From: Nocardioides sp. AX2bis
GTDB lineage: Bacteria > Actinomycetota > Actinomycetes > Propionibacteriales > Nocardioidaceae
Length of the DNA: 64,000 nt
Assembly (NCBI RefSeq): GCF_902506435.1
Contig: NZ_LR733215.1
Span: 829,540 to 893,539, forward strand
Direction of reading: 5' to 3'
The translations under genes and the position numbers were made by a program. Below the pieces are notes generated by a model that made no database searches, was not told where the DNA came from, and saw only the letters and a program-made list of their open reading frames with translations. Shown piece after piece: positions 18,552 to 29,468 of this stretch; the first letter of the stretch is position 1, and every line of letters starts with the position of its first letter.

Positions 18552-19481
18552 ATGAGCGACTCCACGAGCACCACCTCGGCCACCGCACCCTCCGCCCCGA
18601 TCGTCGTCGTCACCGGCGCGAACGGCCTGGTCGGCAGGCAGACCTGCGCCGCGCTCCTCGAGCGGGGCGCGACCGTGCGGGCCGTGGTCCGGCGGGCCGG
18701 GACCGCCCCGGAGGGCACCGAGGAGCACGTCGGGGAGTTCGGGGACGCGGACCTCGCCGACGAGGTCGTGCTCGGCGCGGACGCCGTGGTCACCACCGTG
18801 CACCCGATGGGCAGCGACCTGGCCACGCAGCGACGGATCGCCGTCGAGGGCACCCCGCTGCTGGCCCGCGCGGCCGCCGACGCCGGTGTCGCCCGGCTGG
18901 TCCACATCTCGACCGCCGCCGTCTACGACCGGGCGCCCGGCGGGGTGGACGTCGACGAGTCCTCGGCCCTGGTGGGTCAGGACGGCGGCGACTACCCGGT
19001 CACGAAGCGCGAGACCGACGAGGCGCTCGCGGCCGTCACCGGCCTGACCCGTGTCCTGCTGCGGCCCCCGGCGATCCTGGGCGCCGGCGAGAGCTCGGTG
19101 TGGAACTCGCTGCGTCCGGCCGCGGTCCGCGACGACGAGGCCGCCCGGCACGTGGACCCGCGCAAGAGCTTCCCCTGGGTGCACGTCGACGACCTGGCGG
19201 CGCTGGCCGCCGACGTCGCCACCGCGCGGGTCCCGGAGTCCGACGACGCGACCCGTGGACCGGTGGCGGGGGAGTGCACGGTCGTCAACGTCGCGGCGGA
19301 GCCCGCGACCTGGCGCGACTACCTCGGCGCGGTGACCGAGGCGCTCGGCGTCGAGCCGGTGTGGGTCGAGGGCGACGAGTGGACCCGGCAGGTGCTGGCC
19401 GACCGGGCCCGGGGCTGGGGCTGGGAGCCGCAGGTCACCCTCGCCGCGGCGCTGGACGAGGTGCGCGCCGGGCTCAGGTAG
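18552..19481 (+). CDS. NAD-dependent epimerase/dehydratase family protein
   Basis: 309-residue extended SDR. N-terminal TGANGLVGRQ is the dinucleotide loop; IHPMG-like TTVHPMG, HISTAAVYD and the catalytic YPVTK follow. ATG 18552 gives MSDSTSTTSATAP. Its last 8 bp overlap the convergent HAD gene (19474-19481). It could act on a nucleotide sugar or a steroid-type substrate; neither can be chosen. Confidence 0.85.
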   Translation: MSDSTSTTSATAPSAPIVVVTGANGLVGRQTCAALLERGATVRAVVRRAGTAPEGTEEHVGEFGDADLADEVVLGADAVVTTVHPMGSDLATQRRIAVEGTPLLARAAADAGVARLVHISTAAVYDRAPGGVDVDESSALVGQDGGDYPVTKRETDEALAAVTGLTRVLLRPPAILGAGESSVWNSLRPAAVRDDEAARHVDPRKSFPWVHVDDLAALAADVATARVPESDDATRGPVAGECTVVNVAAEPATWRDYLGAVTEALGVEPVWVEGDEWTRQVLADRARGWGWEPQVTLAAALDEVRAGLR

Positions 19482-20097
19482 GGCCGAGCAGGCCGCGCTC
19501 GCCGAGGTCCCGGCGCAGCCGGGCGGCGTCGGTGAAGAGCACGCCGTCGAGCCCGGCCGCCGCCCCGGCCGCGACGTTCTCGGCACGGTCGTCGACGAAG
19601 ACGAGCCGGTCGAGGGTCACGCCCACCCGCTCGCGCAGGACGGCGAAGATCCGCGGGTCGGGCTTCGCGACCCCCTCGGTCCCCGAGACGACGACGTCCT
19701 CGAGCAGCGAGAGCACCTCGAAGCGGGCGGGGGCGTGCGGCCACAGCTCGTGGCTCCAGTTGGTCAGCCCCCACAGGCGTACGCCGCCGCGGTGCAGCTC
19801 GCGGACCACGTCACCGGTGCCGGGCACCTCACCGCGCAGCGAGGCACCGAAGTGCTGACGGTAGGCGCGCACGTGCGGCAGCCAGCGGGGGTGCTCACGG
19901 GCCACGTCGGCCAGCACGTCGTCCCAGTCGCGACCGGCGTCCGCCTGGTGGTTCACGGCCCGGAAGTCGATCTCGGCGCTGGCCAGGAAAGCCCGGGCCT
20001 CCTGCGCGCCGACACCGGCGGCGACGGCGTGGAAGGGGTCCCAGTCGACGACGACGTTGCCGAGGTCGAGCACGACGCCCGACGGCGCCGCGGTCAC
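19474..20097 (-). CDS. HAD-superfamily hydrolase (YihX-like)
   Basis: 207 residues. Motif I VVLDLGNVVVDWDP holds the nucleophile Asp, with Gly where many phosphatases have a second Asp, as in YihX-type enzymes. GLTNWSHE is motif II, KPDPRIF carries the motif III Lys and FVDDRAEN is motif IV. A sugar-phosphate or similar phosphatase is expected. The GTG start overlaps the stop of the upstream NYN gene (GTGA, 20094-20097), so the two are translationally coupled. Confidence 0.88.
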   Translation of the reverse strand: MTAAPSGVVLDLGNVVVDWDPFHAVAAGVGAQEARAFLASAEIDFRAVNHQADAGRDWDDVLADVAREHPRWLPHVRAYRQHFGASLRGEVPGTGDVVRELHRGGVRLWGLTNWSHELWPHAPARFEVLSLLEDVVVSGTEGVAKPDPRIFAVLRERVGVTLDRLVFVDDRAENVAAGAAAGLDGVLFTDAARLRRDLGERGLLGPT

Positions 20098-20651
20098 AGG
20101 AACAGGCGCGGGTCGAAGTCGTCGATCGGGATGACGCGCATCCGGGGCAGCCGGGTGGTGAAGGCGGCCACGTCGTCCTCGAGGTCGAAGACCTCCAGCC
20201 CGCGCGGCACCAGCGAGGAGAACTGGTGGTTGCGGAACTCGGTGAAGCCGATCAGGCCGACCCGTCGGGCGGAGCCGTCCAGCAGGGCACCGACGTGCTC
20301 GAAGAAGTCGCCGTCGTTGCTGACCAGGACCACGTCGGCCTCGCGGAGCGCGATCTCCTCCAGCGTGCGCAGGATCGCGATGTCCACGACCTTCTGGCCC
20401 GGCGCGCCCTGCAGCGGGATCGGCCGGTAGTGCAGCGCGGTCAGCGCCTGGACGAAGGACATCGGCAGCTCGCCGTTGACGGCGAGGTAGAACAGCCCGC
20501 TCGGCTCGCACTCCCACTCCGTGGCGACGAAGTCGAGCAGGCGCTCCCAGCGCGGCCGTTCGGCCGGCTGGGGGCGCCTGCCCAGGATCGAGTTGCCGAG
20601 GGTGGCGTCGATGTTCTCCCCGTCGACGAGGACGTACGTCGGGGAGGTCAT
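20094..20651 (-). CDS. NYN (PIN-like) domain protein
   Basis: 185-residue protein of the NYN/LabA-like family, a PIN-related nuclease fold. Acidic positions expected in the active site are visible in VLVDGENID (near the N-terminus), QKVVDIAI and VSNDGDFFEH. These proteins are presumed RNA-processing nucleases. ATG 20651 lies just past the gltA stop region and the gene runs into the HAD gene with a 4-nt overlap. A CxxEP-like WECEPSG segment at about 50 is of unknown meaning. Confidence 0.85.
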   Translation of the reverse strand: MTSPTYVLVDGENIDATLGNSILGRRPQPAERPRWERLLDFVATEWECEPSGLFYLAVNGELPMSFVQALTALHYRPIPLQGAPGQKVVDIAILRTLEEIALREADVVLVSNDGDFFEHVGALLDGSARRVGLIGFTEFRNHQFSSLVPRGLEVFDLEDDVAAFTTRLPRMRVIPIDDFDPRLFL

Positions 20652-20653
20652 GC

Positions 20654-21943
<1,290 letters not shown>

Positions 21944-21950
21944 GCCCCAC

Positions 21951-21956
21951 AACCTA
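21951..21956 (-). promoter_or_regulatory. -10-like box of gltA
   Basis: TAGGTT on the minus strand ends 7 nt before the gltA GTG start. There is no ribosome-binding site in the spacer, so the transcript is probably leaderless. Confidence 0.5.
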
Positions 21957-22038
21957 GTCCGCGCGCCGCGAGCGGCGCCAACGGGTGGTTTGCGAGGCGA
22001 GACGGACACGGGGCACGGGCCTCGCAGCACGGGCCGTT

Positions 22039-22068
22039 TTGACCTGTGCGCAGGCCCCGCCGTAACAT
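22039..22068 (+). promoter_or_regulatory. Promoter of the rplM-rpsI operon
   Basis: TTGACC (22039-22044) and TAACAT (22063-22068) are separated by 18 bp, a good housekeeping-sigma promoter. Transcription would start near 22075, leaving a leader of about 115 nt before rplM. Confidence 0.7.
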
Positions 22069-22074
22069 CGACGG

Positions 22075-22189
22075 TCGCGGCCAGCCGCGCAACGACTGCA
22101 GGTGCGCCACCGCACCGATCCGGGCCCGGACGGGCGAGATGCCCACCGGACGCCCCGCTCCACCGACACCGACGAGAAGGCCTATCACC
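22075..22189 (+). promoter_or_regulatory. Structured rplM leader, possible autoregulatory site
   Basis: The leader between the predicted start site and rplM holds several short hairpins in a row: GCGGCCAGCCGC, GGTGCG with CGCACC, TCCGGGCCCGGA, and GGGCGAGATGCCC. L13 represses its own operon through an mRNA leader in other bacteria. Whether this leader binds L13 is inference. Confidence 0.4.
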
Positions 22190-22633
22190 GTGCGTACGTA
22201 CAGCCCCAAGCCCGCTGACATCCAGCGTGAGTGGCACGTCATCGACGCCGAGGACGTGGTCCTCGGTCGTCTCGCCGTCGAGACCGCCACCCTGCTGCGC
22301 GGCAAGCACAAGCCGATGTACGCCCCGCACATGGACGTCGGCGACTTCGTCGTCGTCATCAACGCGGAGAAGGTGTCGATCAGCGGCGACAAGGCCACCA
22401 AGAAGATGGTCTACCGCCACTCCGGCTACCCGGGCGGTCTGTCCGCGACGCCCATCGGCGAGCTGCTGGCCAAGGACGCCCGCAAGGCCGTCGAGAACGC
22501 CGTCTGGGGCATGCTCCCCAAGAACAAGCTCGGCCGCGCCATGCTCGGCAAGCTCAAGGTCTACTCGGGCCCCGCGCACCCGCACGAGGCGCAGCAGGTC
22601 AAGCCGTTCGAGATCCGCCAGGTCACCCAGTGA
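22190..22633 (+). CDS. rplM: 50S ribosomal protein L13
   Basis: 147-residue L13, an early-assembly 23S-binding protein. It has [17 protein letters not shown] near the N-terminus, [15 protein letters not shown] and the family block [20 protein letters not shown]. Start is GTG 22190 (VRTYSPKP) after GAGAAGG. It is first in the conserved rplM-rpsI-glmM order also found in mycobacteria. Confidence 0.98.
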   Translation: MRTYSPKPADIQREWHVIDAEDVVLGRLAVETATLLRGKHKPMYAPHMDVGDFVVVINAEKVSISGDKATKKMVYRHSGYPGGLSATPIGELLAKDARKAVENAVWGMLPKNKLGRAMLGKLKVYSGPAHPHEAQQVKPFEIRQVTQ

Positions 22634-22699
22634 CCCTGCTCTCCTGAGCAGCAGCACCACCCACACGTACGCACCAGATGAGCACCAGTGAGGAATGAC

Positions 22700-23197
22700 G
22701 TGGCTGACACCACCGAGGTCGAGGAGACCTACCAGGCCGACGAGCAGGGCGTCGCCTACAGCTCCGAGACCGTGCCCAGCGCCGAGTCCACGGACCGCCC
22801 GGCCACCATCGCCCCCGCCGCGGCCACCGGCCGTCGCAAGGAGGCCGTGGCCCGCGTCCGCATCGTCCCGGGCACCGGCCAGTGGCGCGTCAACGGCCGC
22901 ACGCTGGACTCGTACTTCCCGAACAAGCTGCACCAGCAGGTCGTCAACGAGCCCTTCGCCGCGACCCAGCTCGAGGGCCGCTTCGACGTCGTCGCCCGCA
23001 TCCACGGTGGCGGCATCACCGGCCAGGCCGGCGCGCTGCGCCTCGGCGTGGCCCGTGCGCTGAACGACGTCGACCTCGACGCCAACCGCGCCACCCTGAA
23101 GGCCGCCGGCCTGCTGACCCGCGACTCGCGCGCCATCGAGCGCAAGAAGGCCGGTCTCAAGAAGGCCCGCAAGGCGCCCCAGTTCAGCAAGCGCTGA
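22700..23197 (+). CDS. rpsI: 30S ribosomal protein S9
   Basis: 165 residues. A 40-residue acidic N-terminal extension ([16 protein letters not shown] onward) precedes the conserved S9 core from [12 protein letters not shown] to the basic tail [12 protein letters not shown], whose last residues reach the P-site tRNA. Such extensions are common in actinobacteria. I prefer GTG 22700, 5 nt after AGGA, over GTG 22688. It lies 66 bp after rplM. Confidence 0.97.
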   Translation: MADTTEVEETYQADEQGVAYSSETVPSAESTDRPATIAPAAATGRRKEAVARVRIVPGTGQWRVNGRTLDSYFPNKLHQQVVNEPFAATQLEGRFDVVARIHGGGITGQAGALRLGVARALNDVDLDANRATLKAAGLLTRDSRAIERKKAGLKKARKAPQFSKR

Positions 23198-23217
23198 TCC
23201 CCGCCGCGGAGCCCGTC

Positions 23218-24561
23218 ATGGACCGACTCTTCGGCACCGACGGCGTCCGCGGCCTGGCCAACGGCACGCTGACCGCCGAGCTCGCCATGGAGCTCGGCGT
23301 CGCGGCCGCGCGCGTCCTCGTCGAGGACGGGTCGTACGCCGGGCCGCGCCCGCTGGCCGTCGTCGGCCGCGACACCCGCGTCTCGGGGCAGTTCCTCGAG
23401 CACGCCGTCGTCGCGGGGCTGGCCTCGGCCGGCATGGACGTGCTGCGGCTGCGGGTCCTGCCCACCCCGGGCGTGGCGTTCCTCACCGGCACCCTCGGTG
23501 CCGACCTGGGCGTGGTCATCAGCGCCTCGCACAACCCGATGCCCGACAACGGCATCAAGCTGCTCGCCCGCGGCGGTCGCAAGCTCGACGACGCCGTGGA
23601 GCGCGAGATCGAGGCGCACGTCGGCCGGCCCTGGGACCGCCCGACCGGTGCCGACATCGGCCGCGTCACGCCGTACGGCCCGACCGTCGAGGACTACGCC
23701 GCCCACCTGGTGCGGACCGTCGAGCGCCCGCTGGCCGGCCTGAAGGTCGTCCTCGACTGCGCCCACGGCGCCGCCTCCGAGGTGGGCCCGCGTGCGCTGA
23801 TCGACTCCGGGGCGACCGTGGTCGCGATCGGTGACCAGCCCGACGGCACGAACATCAACGACGGCTACGGCTCGACCTACCTCGACCGGCTCTCGGCCGC
23901 GGTGCTCGAGCACGGCGCCGACGCGGGCTTCGCCGTCGACGGCGACGCGGACCGCTGCCTGGCCGTCGACCACACCGGCACCGTCGTCGACGGAGACCAG
24001 ATCATGGCCGTCCTGGCCCTGGGCATGCACGAGCAGGGCCGGCTCGTGCGCGACACCGTCGTGGCCACCGTGATGAGCAACCTCGGTTTCGTCCAGGCCC
24101 TCGAGCGGGCCGGGATCACCGTGCTGCGGACCGCGGTCGGCGACCGGTACGTCCTCGAGGCGATGAACGCCGGCGGCTACAACCTCGGCGGCGAGCAGTC
24201 CGGCCACGTGATCATGAGCGACCACGCCACGACCGGCGACGGCCTGCTGACCGCGCTGCAGGTGCTGGCCCGGATGGCCGGCACCGGCCGTACCCTCGCC
24301 GACCTCGCCGGCGTGATGACGCGACTCCCGCAGGTGCTGCTGAACGTGGGCGGCGTCGACCGCGCCCGCACCGACGACGAGGGTGTCCTGGCCGCCGTGG
24401 CGGCCGAGGAGGCCGCGCTGGCCGGCGAGGGGCGCGTGCTGCTGCGCCCGTCGGGCACCGAGCCGATCGTGCGGGTGATGGTCGAGGCGCCGACGCAGGA
24501 CCGCGCGACTGCCGTCGCCGAGCGGCTCGCGGCCGTCGTGCGGCAACGACTCGCGCTGTAG
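23218..24561 (+). CDS. glmM: Phosphoglucosamine mutase
   Basis: 447-residue alpha-D-phosphohexomutase converting glucosamine-6-P to glucosamine-1-P for UDP-GlcNAc and peptidoglycan. It opens with [10 protein letters not shown]; the phosphoserine loop is [11 protein letters not shown] with Ser104; the Mg site is DGDADRC; the C-terminal phosphate site is RPSGTEP. It is 20 bp after rpsI and serves the same pathway as glmS 1.6 kb downstream. Confidence 0.97.
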   Translation: MDRLFGTDGVRGLANGTLTAELAMELGVAAARVLVEDGSYAGPRPLAVVGRDTRVSGQFLEHAVVAGLASAGMDVLRLRVLPTPGVAFLTGTLGADLGVVISASHNPMPDNGIKLLARGGRKLDDAVEREIEAHVGRPWDRPTGADIGRVTPYGPTVEDYAAHLVRTVERPLAGLKVVLDCAHGAASEVGPRALIDSGATVVAIGDQPDGTNINDGYGSTYLDRLSAAVLEHGADAGFAVDGDADRCLAVDHTGTVVDGDQIMAVLALGMHEQGRLVRDTVVATVMSNLGFVQALERAGITVLRTAVGDRYVLEAMNAGGYNLGGEQSGHVIMSDHATTGDGLLTALQVLARMAGTGRTLADLAGVMTRLPQVLLNVGGVDRARTDDEGVLAAVAAEEAALAGEGRVLLRPSGTEPIVRVMVEAPTQDRATAVAERLAAVVRQRLAL

Positions 24562-24598
24562 CGGAATGGACCGCCGCCCGGTCGGTGTTGGGCCGAGC

Positions 24599-25030
24599 AT
24601 GACCAACACCCCGGAGAAGATCGTCTACACCGCCCGCGCCACCGTCACCGGCGGCCGTGCCGGACACGCGCGCAGCGAGGACGGCGTCCTCGACCTGGCG
24701 CTGACCGCGCCCAAGGAGACCGGCGGGCCCGGCACCGGCACCAACCCCGAGCAGCTCTTCGCCGTCGGCTACGGCGCCTGCTTCCAGGGTGCCCTGGGCA
24801 TGGTGGCCAAGAAGGAGGGCGTCGACGCCTCGGCCTCCACCGTCGACATCGCGGTCGGCTTCGGTCCCGAGGGCGACTCGTTCGCCATCACCGCCGACAT
24901 CACCGCCACCATCCCGGGCGTCGACGACGAGACCGCCCAGCGCCTCGTCGAGACCGCCCACCAGGTCTGCCCCTACTCCAAGGCCACCCGCGGCAACGTC
25001 CCCGTCACGGTGACCGGCAAGGGCGCCTGA
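24599..25030 (+). CDS. Ohr-type organic hydroperoxide resistance protein
   Basis: 143-residue OsmC/Ohr-fold peroxidase with the two reactive Cys in YGACFQGAL and VCPYSKATRGN, the arrangement of true Ohr enzymes that reduce organic hydroperoxides. Start is ATG 24599. It sits between glmM and the convergent coaA. No OhrR regulator is seen nearby. Confidence 0.92.
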   Translation: MTNTPEKIVYTARATVTGGRAGHARSEDGVLDLALTAPKETGGPGTGTNPEQLFAVGYGACFQGALGMVAKKEGVDASASTVDIAVGFGPEGDSFAITADITATIPGVDDETAQRLVETAHQVCPYSKATRGNVPVTVTGKGA

Positions 25031-25052
25031 GCCACCCCGCCCTGCCCCGGTC

Positions 25053-25090
25053 GGTACGTCCGCCTCACACCTTGCGGAGGCGGACGTACC
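25053..25090. terminator. Bidirectional terminator between ohr-like gene and coaA
   Basis: GGTACGTCCGCCT (25053-25065) and AGGCGGACGTACC (25078-25090) form a perfect 13-bp stem with a 12-nt loop between convergent genes. The right arm is inside the coaA coding end and the coaA stop is in the hairpin. There is no U-tract, as is common in this GC range. Confidence 0.7.
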
Positions 25091-26045
25091 GCACCGAGTG
25101 GTCGCGGTCCTTGCGCAGCACCAGGGTCGCGCGCGACCGGGTCGGCAGGATGTTGTCGACCAGGTTGGGACCGTTGATGGTGTCCCAGATCCGCTCCGCC
25201 TCCCGGACGGCCTCGCCCTGGGAGAACGCGGCGTACTTGGCGAAGTACGAGCCCGGGTCCTGGAACGCGGTCTCGCGCAGCCGCAGGAAGCGGGAGACGT
25301 ACCAGTCGCGGATCTTGTCGCGGCCGGCGTCGACGTAGATGGAGAAGTCGAAGAAGTCGCTCAGCGTCAGCCCGGCGCTGCCGTCCTCGCGCACGCGCGC
25401 CGGCTGCAGGACGTTGAGGCCCTCGATGATCACGATGTCGGGCCGCTTGACCACGACCCGCTCGTCGGGGACGACGTCGTAGACCAGGTGGGAGTACGTC
25501 GGGGCGACGACCTCGTCGCGGCCGGACTTGATGTCCACCACGAAGCGCAGCAGCGCGCGCCGGTCGTAGGACTCCGGGAACCCCTTGCGCTGGAGCAGCC
25601 CGCGCCGCTCGAGCTCGGCGTTGGGGTAGAGGAAGCCGTCGGTGGTGACCAGGGCCACGTTCGGGTGCTCGGGCCAGTGGGCGAGCATCTGCTGCAGCAC
25701 GCGGGCGGTGGTGGACTTGCCCACCGCCACCGAGCCGGCCAGCCCGATCACGAACGGGGTGCGCGGCGGGGTCCGCTGGTGCAGGAACGCCTCGGTGTCG
25801 TGGTGCAGCTTGCCCGCGGACTCGACGTACATGCTCAGCAGCCGCGACAGCGGCAGGTAGACCTCCTGCACCTCGCGCAGGTCCAGGCTGTCGCCCAGGC
25901 CGCGGAGGCGGGCGATCTCCTCGTCGGTCAGCGGCGCCTCCATCTGGGGCGTCAGTGCGGCCCAGGTGTCACGGTCGAGCTCGAGGTAGGGCGACGACTC
26001 GTGGCCGGCGTGCTCCTCGACCGGGGGGCTCCCGCCAGCGGACAT
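25065..26045 (-). CDS. coaA: Type I pantothenate kinase
   Basis: 326-residue P-loop kinase phosphorylating pantothenate, the first committed step to coenzyme A. Walker A is [15 protein letters not shown] (about 100-114); [18 protein letters not shown] and the dimer/substrate region [12 protein letters not shown] are typical of the CoaA type. Feedback inhibition by CoA is known for this type. ATG 26045 gives [11 protein letters not shown]. It is divergent from glmS. Confidence 0.96.
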   Translation of the reverse strand: MSAGGSPPVEEHAGHESSPYLELDRDTWAALTPQMEAPLTDEEIARLRGLGDSLDLREVQEVYLPLSRLLSMYVESAGKLHHDTEAFLHQRTPPRTPFVIGLAGSVAVGKSTTARVLQQMLAHWPEHPNVALVTTDGFLYPNAELERRGLLQRKGFPESYDRRALLRFVVDIKSGRDEVVAPTYSHLVYDVVPDERVVVKRPDIVIIEGLNVLQPARVREDGSAGLTLSDFFDFSIYVDAGRDKIRDWYVSRFLRLRETAFQDPGSYFAKYAAFSQGEAVREAERIWDTINGPNLVDNILPTRSRATLVLRKDRDHSVRYVRLRKV

Positions 26046-26105
26046 GCGGGGGAGTCTTGCAGCACTCCTGCCGCGTGGGTCGTCGGGGCCGGGCCCCGGG
26101 CTCGG

Positions 26106-26111
26106 TAGAGT
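26106..26111 (+). promoter_or_regulatory. -10-like box of glmS
   Basis: TAGAGT ends 8 nt before the glmS ATG with no Shine-Dalgarno between, consistent with leaderless expression. No glmS ribozyme was recognised upstream; the coaA start is only 75 bp away. Confidence 0.5.
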
Positions 26112-26119
26112 CGTGCCCC

Positions 26120-27964
26120 ATGTGCGGGATCGTGGGCTACGTCGGGCCGAAGTCAGCCCAGGAGGTCGTCGTCGAGGGACTGCGCCGCCTGGAGTACCGG
26201 GGATACGACTCCGCGGGGGTGGCGCTCGTCGTGGACGGTGCGCTGGTCGTCGACAAGAAGGCCGGGAAGCTGGCCAACCTGGAGAAGGCGATCGCGGAGA
26301 CGCCGCTGCCGGCGGCGACGACCGGCATCGGGCACACCCGGTGGGCCACGCACGGTCCCCCGACCGACGCCAACGCCCACCCGCACCTCGGGGAGTCGCG
26401 CCGGGTCGCGCTGGTGCACAACGGGATCATCGAGAACTTCGACGCGCTGCGCACCCAGCTCGAGGCCGACGGCCACCAGCTAGTCTCTGACACCGACACC
26501 GAGATCGTGGCCCACCTCGTCGAGCTGCAGGTGCGCTCCGGGGTCGACCTGACCGAGGCGATGCAGCGGGTCTGCCAGGTCCTCGAGGGCGCGTTCACGC
26601 TCGTCGCCGTGGACGCCGAGGACCCCGACCGGGTCGTCGCGGCCCGCCGCAACTCCCCGCTGGTCGTCGGGCTGGGGGAGGGCGAGAACTTCCTCGGCTC
26701 CGACGTCGCCGCCTTCATCGAGCACACCCGCGAGGCCCTCGAGCTCGGCCAGGACACCGTGGTCACCATCACCGCCGCCGGCGTCGAGGTCACCGACTTC
26801 CACGGCGTGCCGCAGGAGGGCGTGCGCTACCACGTCGACTGGGACCTCTCGGCCGCCGAGAAGGACGGCCACGACTGGTTCATGCGCAAGGAGATCTTCG
26901 AGCAGCCGCGGGCCGTCGCGGACTCCCTGCTCGGTCGCCGCACGCGTACCGGAGCCCTGCAGCTGGACGAGATGCGGCTCTCGGACCAGGAGATCCGCGA
27001 CATCGACAAGATCATCATCATCGCGGCCGGCACGTCGTTCTACGCCGGCATGGTGGCCAAGTACGCCATCGAGCACTGGTGCCGCGTCCCGGTCGAGGTC
27101 GAGCTGTCCAGCGAGTTCCGCTACCGCGACCCGATCCTGGACTTCTCGACCCTCGTGGTCGCGATCAGCCAGTCCGGCGAGACCGCGGACACGCTCCAGG
27201 CGATCCGGCACGCGCGCACCCAGCGCTCGAAGGTGCTGGCGATCTGCAACACCAACGGCTCGACGATCCCGCGCGAGTCCGACGCGGTGATCTACACCCA
27301 CGCCGGCCCCGAGATCGGCGTCGCCTCGACCAAGGGGTTCCTGACCCAGCTGGTCGCGACCTACCTGCTCGCGCTCTACATCGCGCAGGTCAAGGGCACC
27401 CGGTACGGCGACGAGATCGCCGAGGTGATGCACCAGCTCGAGGCGATCCCGGCCCAGATCGAGGAGCTGCTGGGGCGCAGCGAGGAGGTGTACGAGCTGG
27501 CCCGCGCGCACGTGAAGGCCACCTCGGTGCTCTTCCTCGGCCGGCACGCCGGCTACCCCGTGGCGCTCGAGGGGGCGCTGAAGCTCAAGGAGATCGCCTA
27601 CCTGCACGCCGAGGGGTTCGCCGCCGGCGAGCTCAAGCACGGTCCGATCGCGCTGATCACCGACGGCCTGCCGGTGCTGTGCGTGGTGCCGCCGCAGGGC
27701 CGCGACCAGCTCCACTCCAAGATGCTGTCGGGCATCCAGGAGGTCCGGGCCCGCGGCGCCCTGACGATCTGCCTGGCCGAGGAGGGCGACGAGGCGATCC
27801 CGCGCTACGCCGACCACCTGATCCGCCTGCCCAAGGTGCCGGTGCTGCTCCAGCCGCTGGTGGCCACGGTGCCGCTGCAGCTGTTCGCCTGCGAGCTGGC
27901 CACCGGGCTCGGCCACGACGTCGACCAGCCGCGCAACCTGGCCAAGTCCGTCACCGTCGAGTGA
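26120..27964 (+). CDS. glmS: Glutamine--fructose-6-phosphate aminotransferase
   Basis: 614 residues. Cys2 (MCGIVGYVG) is the N-terminal nucleophile of the glutaminase domain (1-240), with RGYDSAG and HTRWATHG. Two SIS domains follow (about 290-600), with [12 protein letters not shown] and SQSGETADT for sugar phosphate, and the conserved end NLAKSVTVE. It makes glucosamine-6-P, feeding glmM upstream. Its stop overlaps the acpS start by 4 nt. Confidence 0.97.
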   Translation: MCGIVGYVGPKSAQEVVVEGLRRLEYRGYDSAGVALVVDGALVVDKKAGKLANLEKAIAETPLPAATTGIGHTRWATHGPPTDANAHPHLGESRRVALVHNGIIENFDALRTQLEADGHQLVSDTDTEIVAHLVELQVRSGVDLTEAMQRVCQVLEGAFTLVAVDAEDPDRVVAARRNSPLVVGLGEGENFLGSDVAAFIEHTREALELGQDTVVTITAAGVEVTDFHGVPQEGVRYHVDWDLSAAEKDGHDWFMRKEIFEQPRAVADSLLGRRTRTGALQLDEMRLSDQEIRDIDKIIIIAAGTSFYAGMVAKYAIEHWCRVPVEVELSSEFRYRDPILDFSTLVVAISQSGETADTLQAIRHARTQRSKVLAICNTNGSTIPRESDAVIYTHAGPEIGVASTKGFLTQLVATYLLALYIAQVKGTRYGDEIAEVMHQLEAIPAQIEELLGRSEEVYELARAHVKATSVLFLGRHAGYPVALEGALKLKEIAYLHAEGFAAGELKHGPIALITDGLPVLCVVPPQGRDQLHSKMLSGIQEVRARGALTICLAEEGDEAIPRYADHLIRLPKVPVLLQPLVATVPLQLFACELATGLGHDVDQPRNLAKSVTVE

Positions 27965-28314
27965 GCGTGCTCGGCGTCGGCATCGACGTCTGCGACATCG
28001 CGCGCTTCGGGCTCTCGCTCGAACGCACCCCCGGGCTGCGCGAGCGGCTGTTCACCCCCGCGGAGGCCGGCCGCTCGCTGGCCTCGCTGGCCGCCCGGTT
28101 CGCCGCGAAGGAGGCCCTGGCCAAGTCGCTGGGCGCCCCCGGCGGCCTGGCCTGGCACGACGCCGAGGTGGTCTCGGAGGACACCGGCCGGCCCCGCCTG
28201 GAGATGCGGGGGTCGGTCCTCGCCCGGGCGGCCGAGCTCGGCGCCACCTCGGTCCACGTCTCGCTCTCCCACGACGCCGGCATCGCCTCGGCCGTGGTGG
28301 TGCTGGAGGGCTGA
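27961..28314 (+). CDS. acpS: Holo-[acyl-carrier-protein] synthase
   Basis: 117-residue AcpS-type phosphopantetheinyl transferase, moving 4'-phosphopantetheine from CoA to a carrier-protein Ser. Mg/CoA motifs [12 protein letters not shown] (5-16) and [12 protein letters not shown] (about 46-57) are intact; [12 protein letters not shown] closes the fold. GTG 27961 overlaps the glmS stop (GTGA), so it is coupled to glmS. coaA nearby supplies its CoA donor. Confidence 0.95.
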   Translation: MSVLGVGIDVCDIARFGLSLERTPGLRERLFTPAEAGRSLASLAARFAAKEALAKSLGAPGGLAWHDAEVVSEDTGRPRLEMRGSVLARAAELGATSVHVSLSHDAGIASAVVVLEG

Positions 28315-28329
28315 CCCAGGGCCGGGGCA

Positions 28330-28375
28330 GTCGTGTGCCTGAGCACGGTCCCTGGGCCGTTGTCAGGCACACGAC
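28330..28375. repeat. 46-bp palindromic repeat, copy B
   Basis: Same ends and length as copy A. It lies between convergent acpS and the AbiEi/DUF559-like gene. The stop codon of that minus-strand gene (28363-28365) is the TGA inside the right arm, so its last residues (Ser-Cys-Ala) are encoded by the repeat. Confidence 0.85.
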
Positions 28376-29316
28376 CCTCCCGGCCCGAGGCGCAGCAGGA
28401 CCCGGAGGTCCCGGACCAGCTCCTCCGGCTCGTGCCGCAGCTCGTGGGCGGTGCAGCCGACGACGGTCCGACCCGGCCCGGAGAGTCGTCGGTGGCGCTG
28501 CTTGTCGTTGCTCCACGACCGGATCTCGGTGTGGAACGCGCCGTCCACCTCGAGCACGACGACGTGGCCGTCGGGCAGGTCCCACTCGGCGTCGGTCCAC
28601 CGCGCTCGACCGGCAGGGTCACGGCGCGGCCGCTGCCGGTCCGGGAGCGGGAGCCCGTGGTCGCGGCACAGGTCGACGAGGTCGAGCTCGGCGCGCGAGT
28701 GCGACCCGCGGGCGACGTCCTCCAGCACGGAGCGGAAGGACGCGGCGCGCCGGAGCGGTCGGAGGACGGGGATCCAGGACTGCAACCGCTCGGCGGTGGT
28801 CAGTCGTTGCTGGACCACCGCCGCCAGGACGCCGTGGGCGGAGCGCAGGTCCGCGTCGTACGCCGCCCAGAGCAGCACCGCCGGCTCGAGCTGCGCGAGC
28901 GGCAGACCGTGCGCGTGGCGCAGGAGCAGGTCGTGGGGCCGGCGGGTCCGGAAGAACCGGACGCCCGGGACCGGGTCGAAGCTGAGCTCGTCGTCCACCC
29001 AGACGGTGAGCGTGTCGCGTCCCCACCCGGCCAGTCCGTGCGCAGCCGCGGCGGACAGGCTGCCGAGCATGCTGCGCGGGCCGGCGTGCAGGACGGCGAG
29101 CCACCGACGCTGCTGGAGGTCGAGCGGGCCGGTCGTGGTGCTGACGACGCGGGGCGTACGGGCGACCCAGCGGCTGGCGCGCACGGCGGCGTCGACGTGG
29201 TCCCAGTCCACCCCGTGGGCCGTCAGCTGGCGGCGGGCGACCATCCCGGCCTGGTCGGTGATGAGGGCCCGCAGGTCGCGGTGCTGCTCGCCGTGCGGTC
29301 GGGGGTCGGGATCCAC
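28363..29316 (-). CDS. AbiEi-like N-terminus with DUF559/Vsr-like nuclease-fold C-terminus
   Basis: 317 residues from GTG 29316 (VDPDPRPHGE). The N-terminal part (about 15-95), including LITDQAGMVARRQL and a winged-helix-like pattern, resembles the AbiEi antitoxin domain seen in many actinobacterial proteins. The C-terminal part (about 250-310) has WDLPDGHVVVLEVDGAFH and a distal conserved block, like the DUF559/Vsr branch of the PD-(D/E)xK fold; Asp and Glu-x-Asp residues could bind metal. No partner toxin is adjacent. The gene is bracketed by three 46-bp repeats and ends inside one. Function unknown; a mobile defence or nuclease gene is one possibility. Confidence 0.75.
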   Translation of the reverse strand: MDPDPRPHGEQHRDLRALITDQAGMVARRQLTAHGVDWDHVDAAVRASRWVARTPRVVSTTTGPLDLQQRRWLAVLHAGPRSMLGSLSAAAAHGLAGWGRDTLTVWVDDELSFDPVPGVRFFRTRRPHDLLLRHAHGLPLAQLEPAVLLWAAYDADLRSAHGVLAAVVQQRLTTAERLQSWIPVLRPLRRAASFRSVLEDVARGSHSRAELDLVDLCRDHGLPLPDRQRPRRDPAGRARWTDAEWDLPDGHVVVLEVDGAFHTEIRSWSNDKQRHRRLSGPGRTVVGCTAHELRHEPEELVRDLRVLLRLGPGGSCA

Positions 29317-29385
29317 CGGTCCACTGTCGGCGCGCCGTGGTGCGGCCGGCTGGCGAGAGCAGGCGCCCTGGGGACGACGGCACGA

Positions 29386-29431
29386 GTCGTGTGCCTGTGC
29401 ACGGTCCATGGCCCGTGCTCGGGCACACGAC
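29386..29431. repeat. 46-bp palindromic repeat, copy C
   Basis: GTCGTGTGCC ... CGGTCC AT GGCCCG ... GGCACACGAC, exactly 46 bp. It lies 69 bp upstream of the AbiEi/DUF559-like gene, in the divergent gap before nnr, where a terminator for flanking genes is not expected. Confidence 0.85.
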
Positions 29432-29468
29432 CGCGGGCGGGGTGGGTGTCCGTCCCCGCTCCCGGGCA

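Noticed and set aside
26046..26119. glmS ribozyme or riboswitch upstream of glmS
   Set aside because: The gap to coaA is about 74 bp with a -10 box next to the ATG, too short for the ribozyme; no match was seen.
28330..28375. 46-bp palindromes as ordinary Rho-independent terminators only
   Set aside because: Constant length, conserved ends and two copies in a divergent gap (29386, 29469) do not fit simple terminators; termination may be a side effect.
28363..29316. A complete type IV toxin-antitoxin system
   Set aside because: Only the AbiEi-like part is present; no AbiEii-like nucleotidyltransferase toxin is adjacent.
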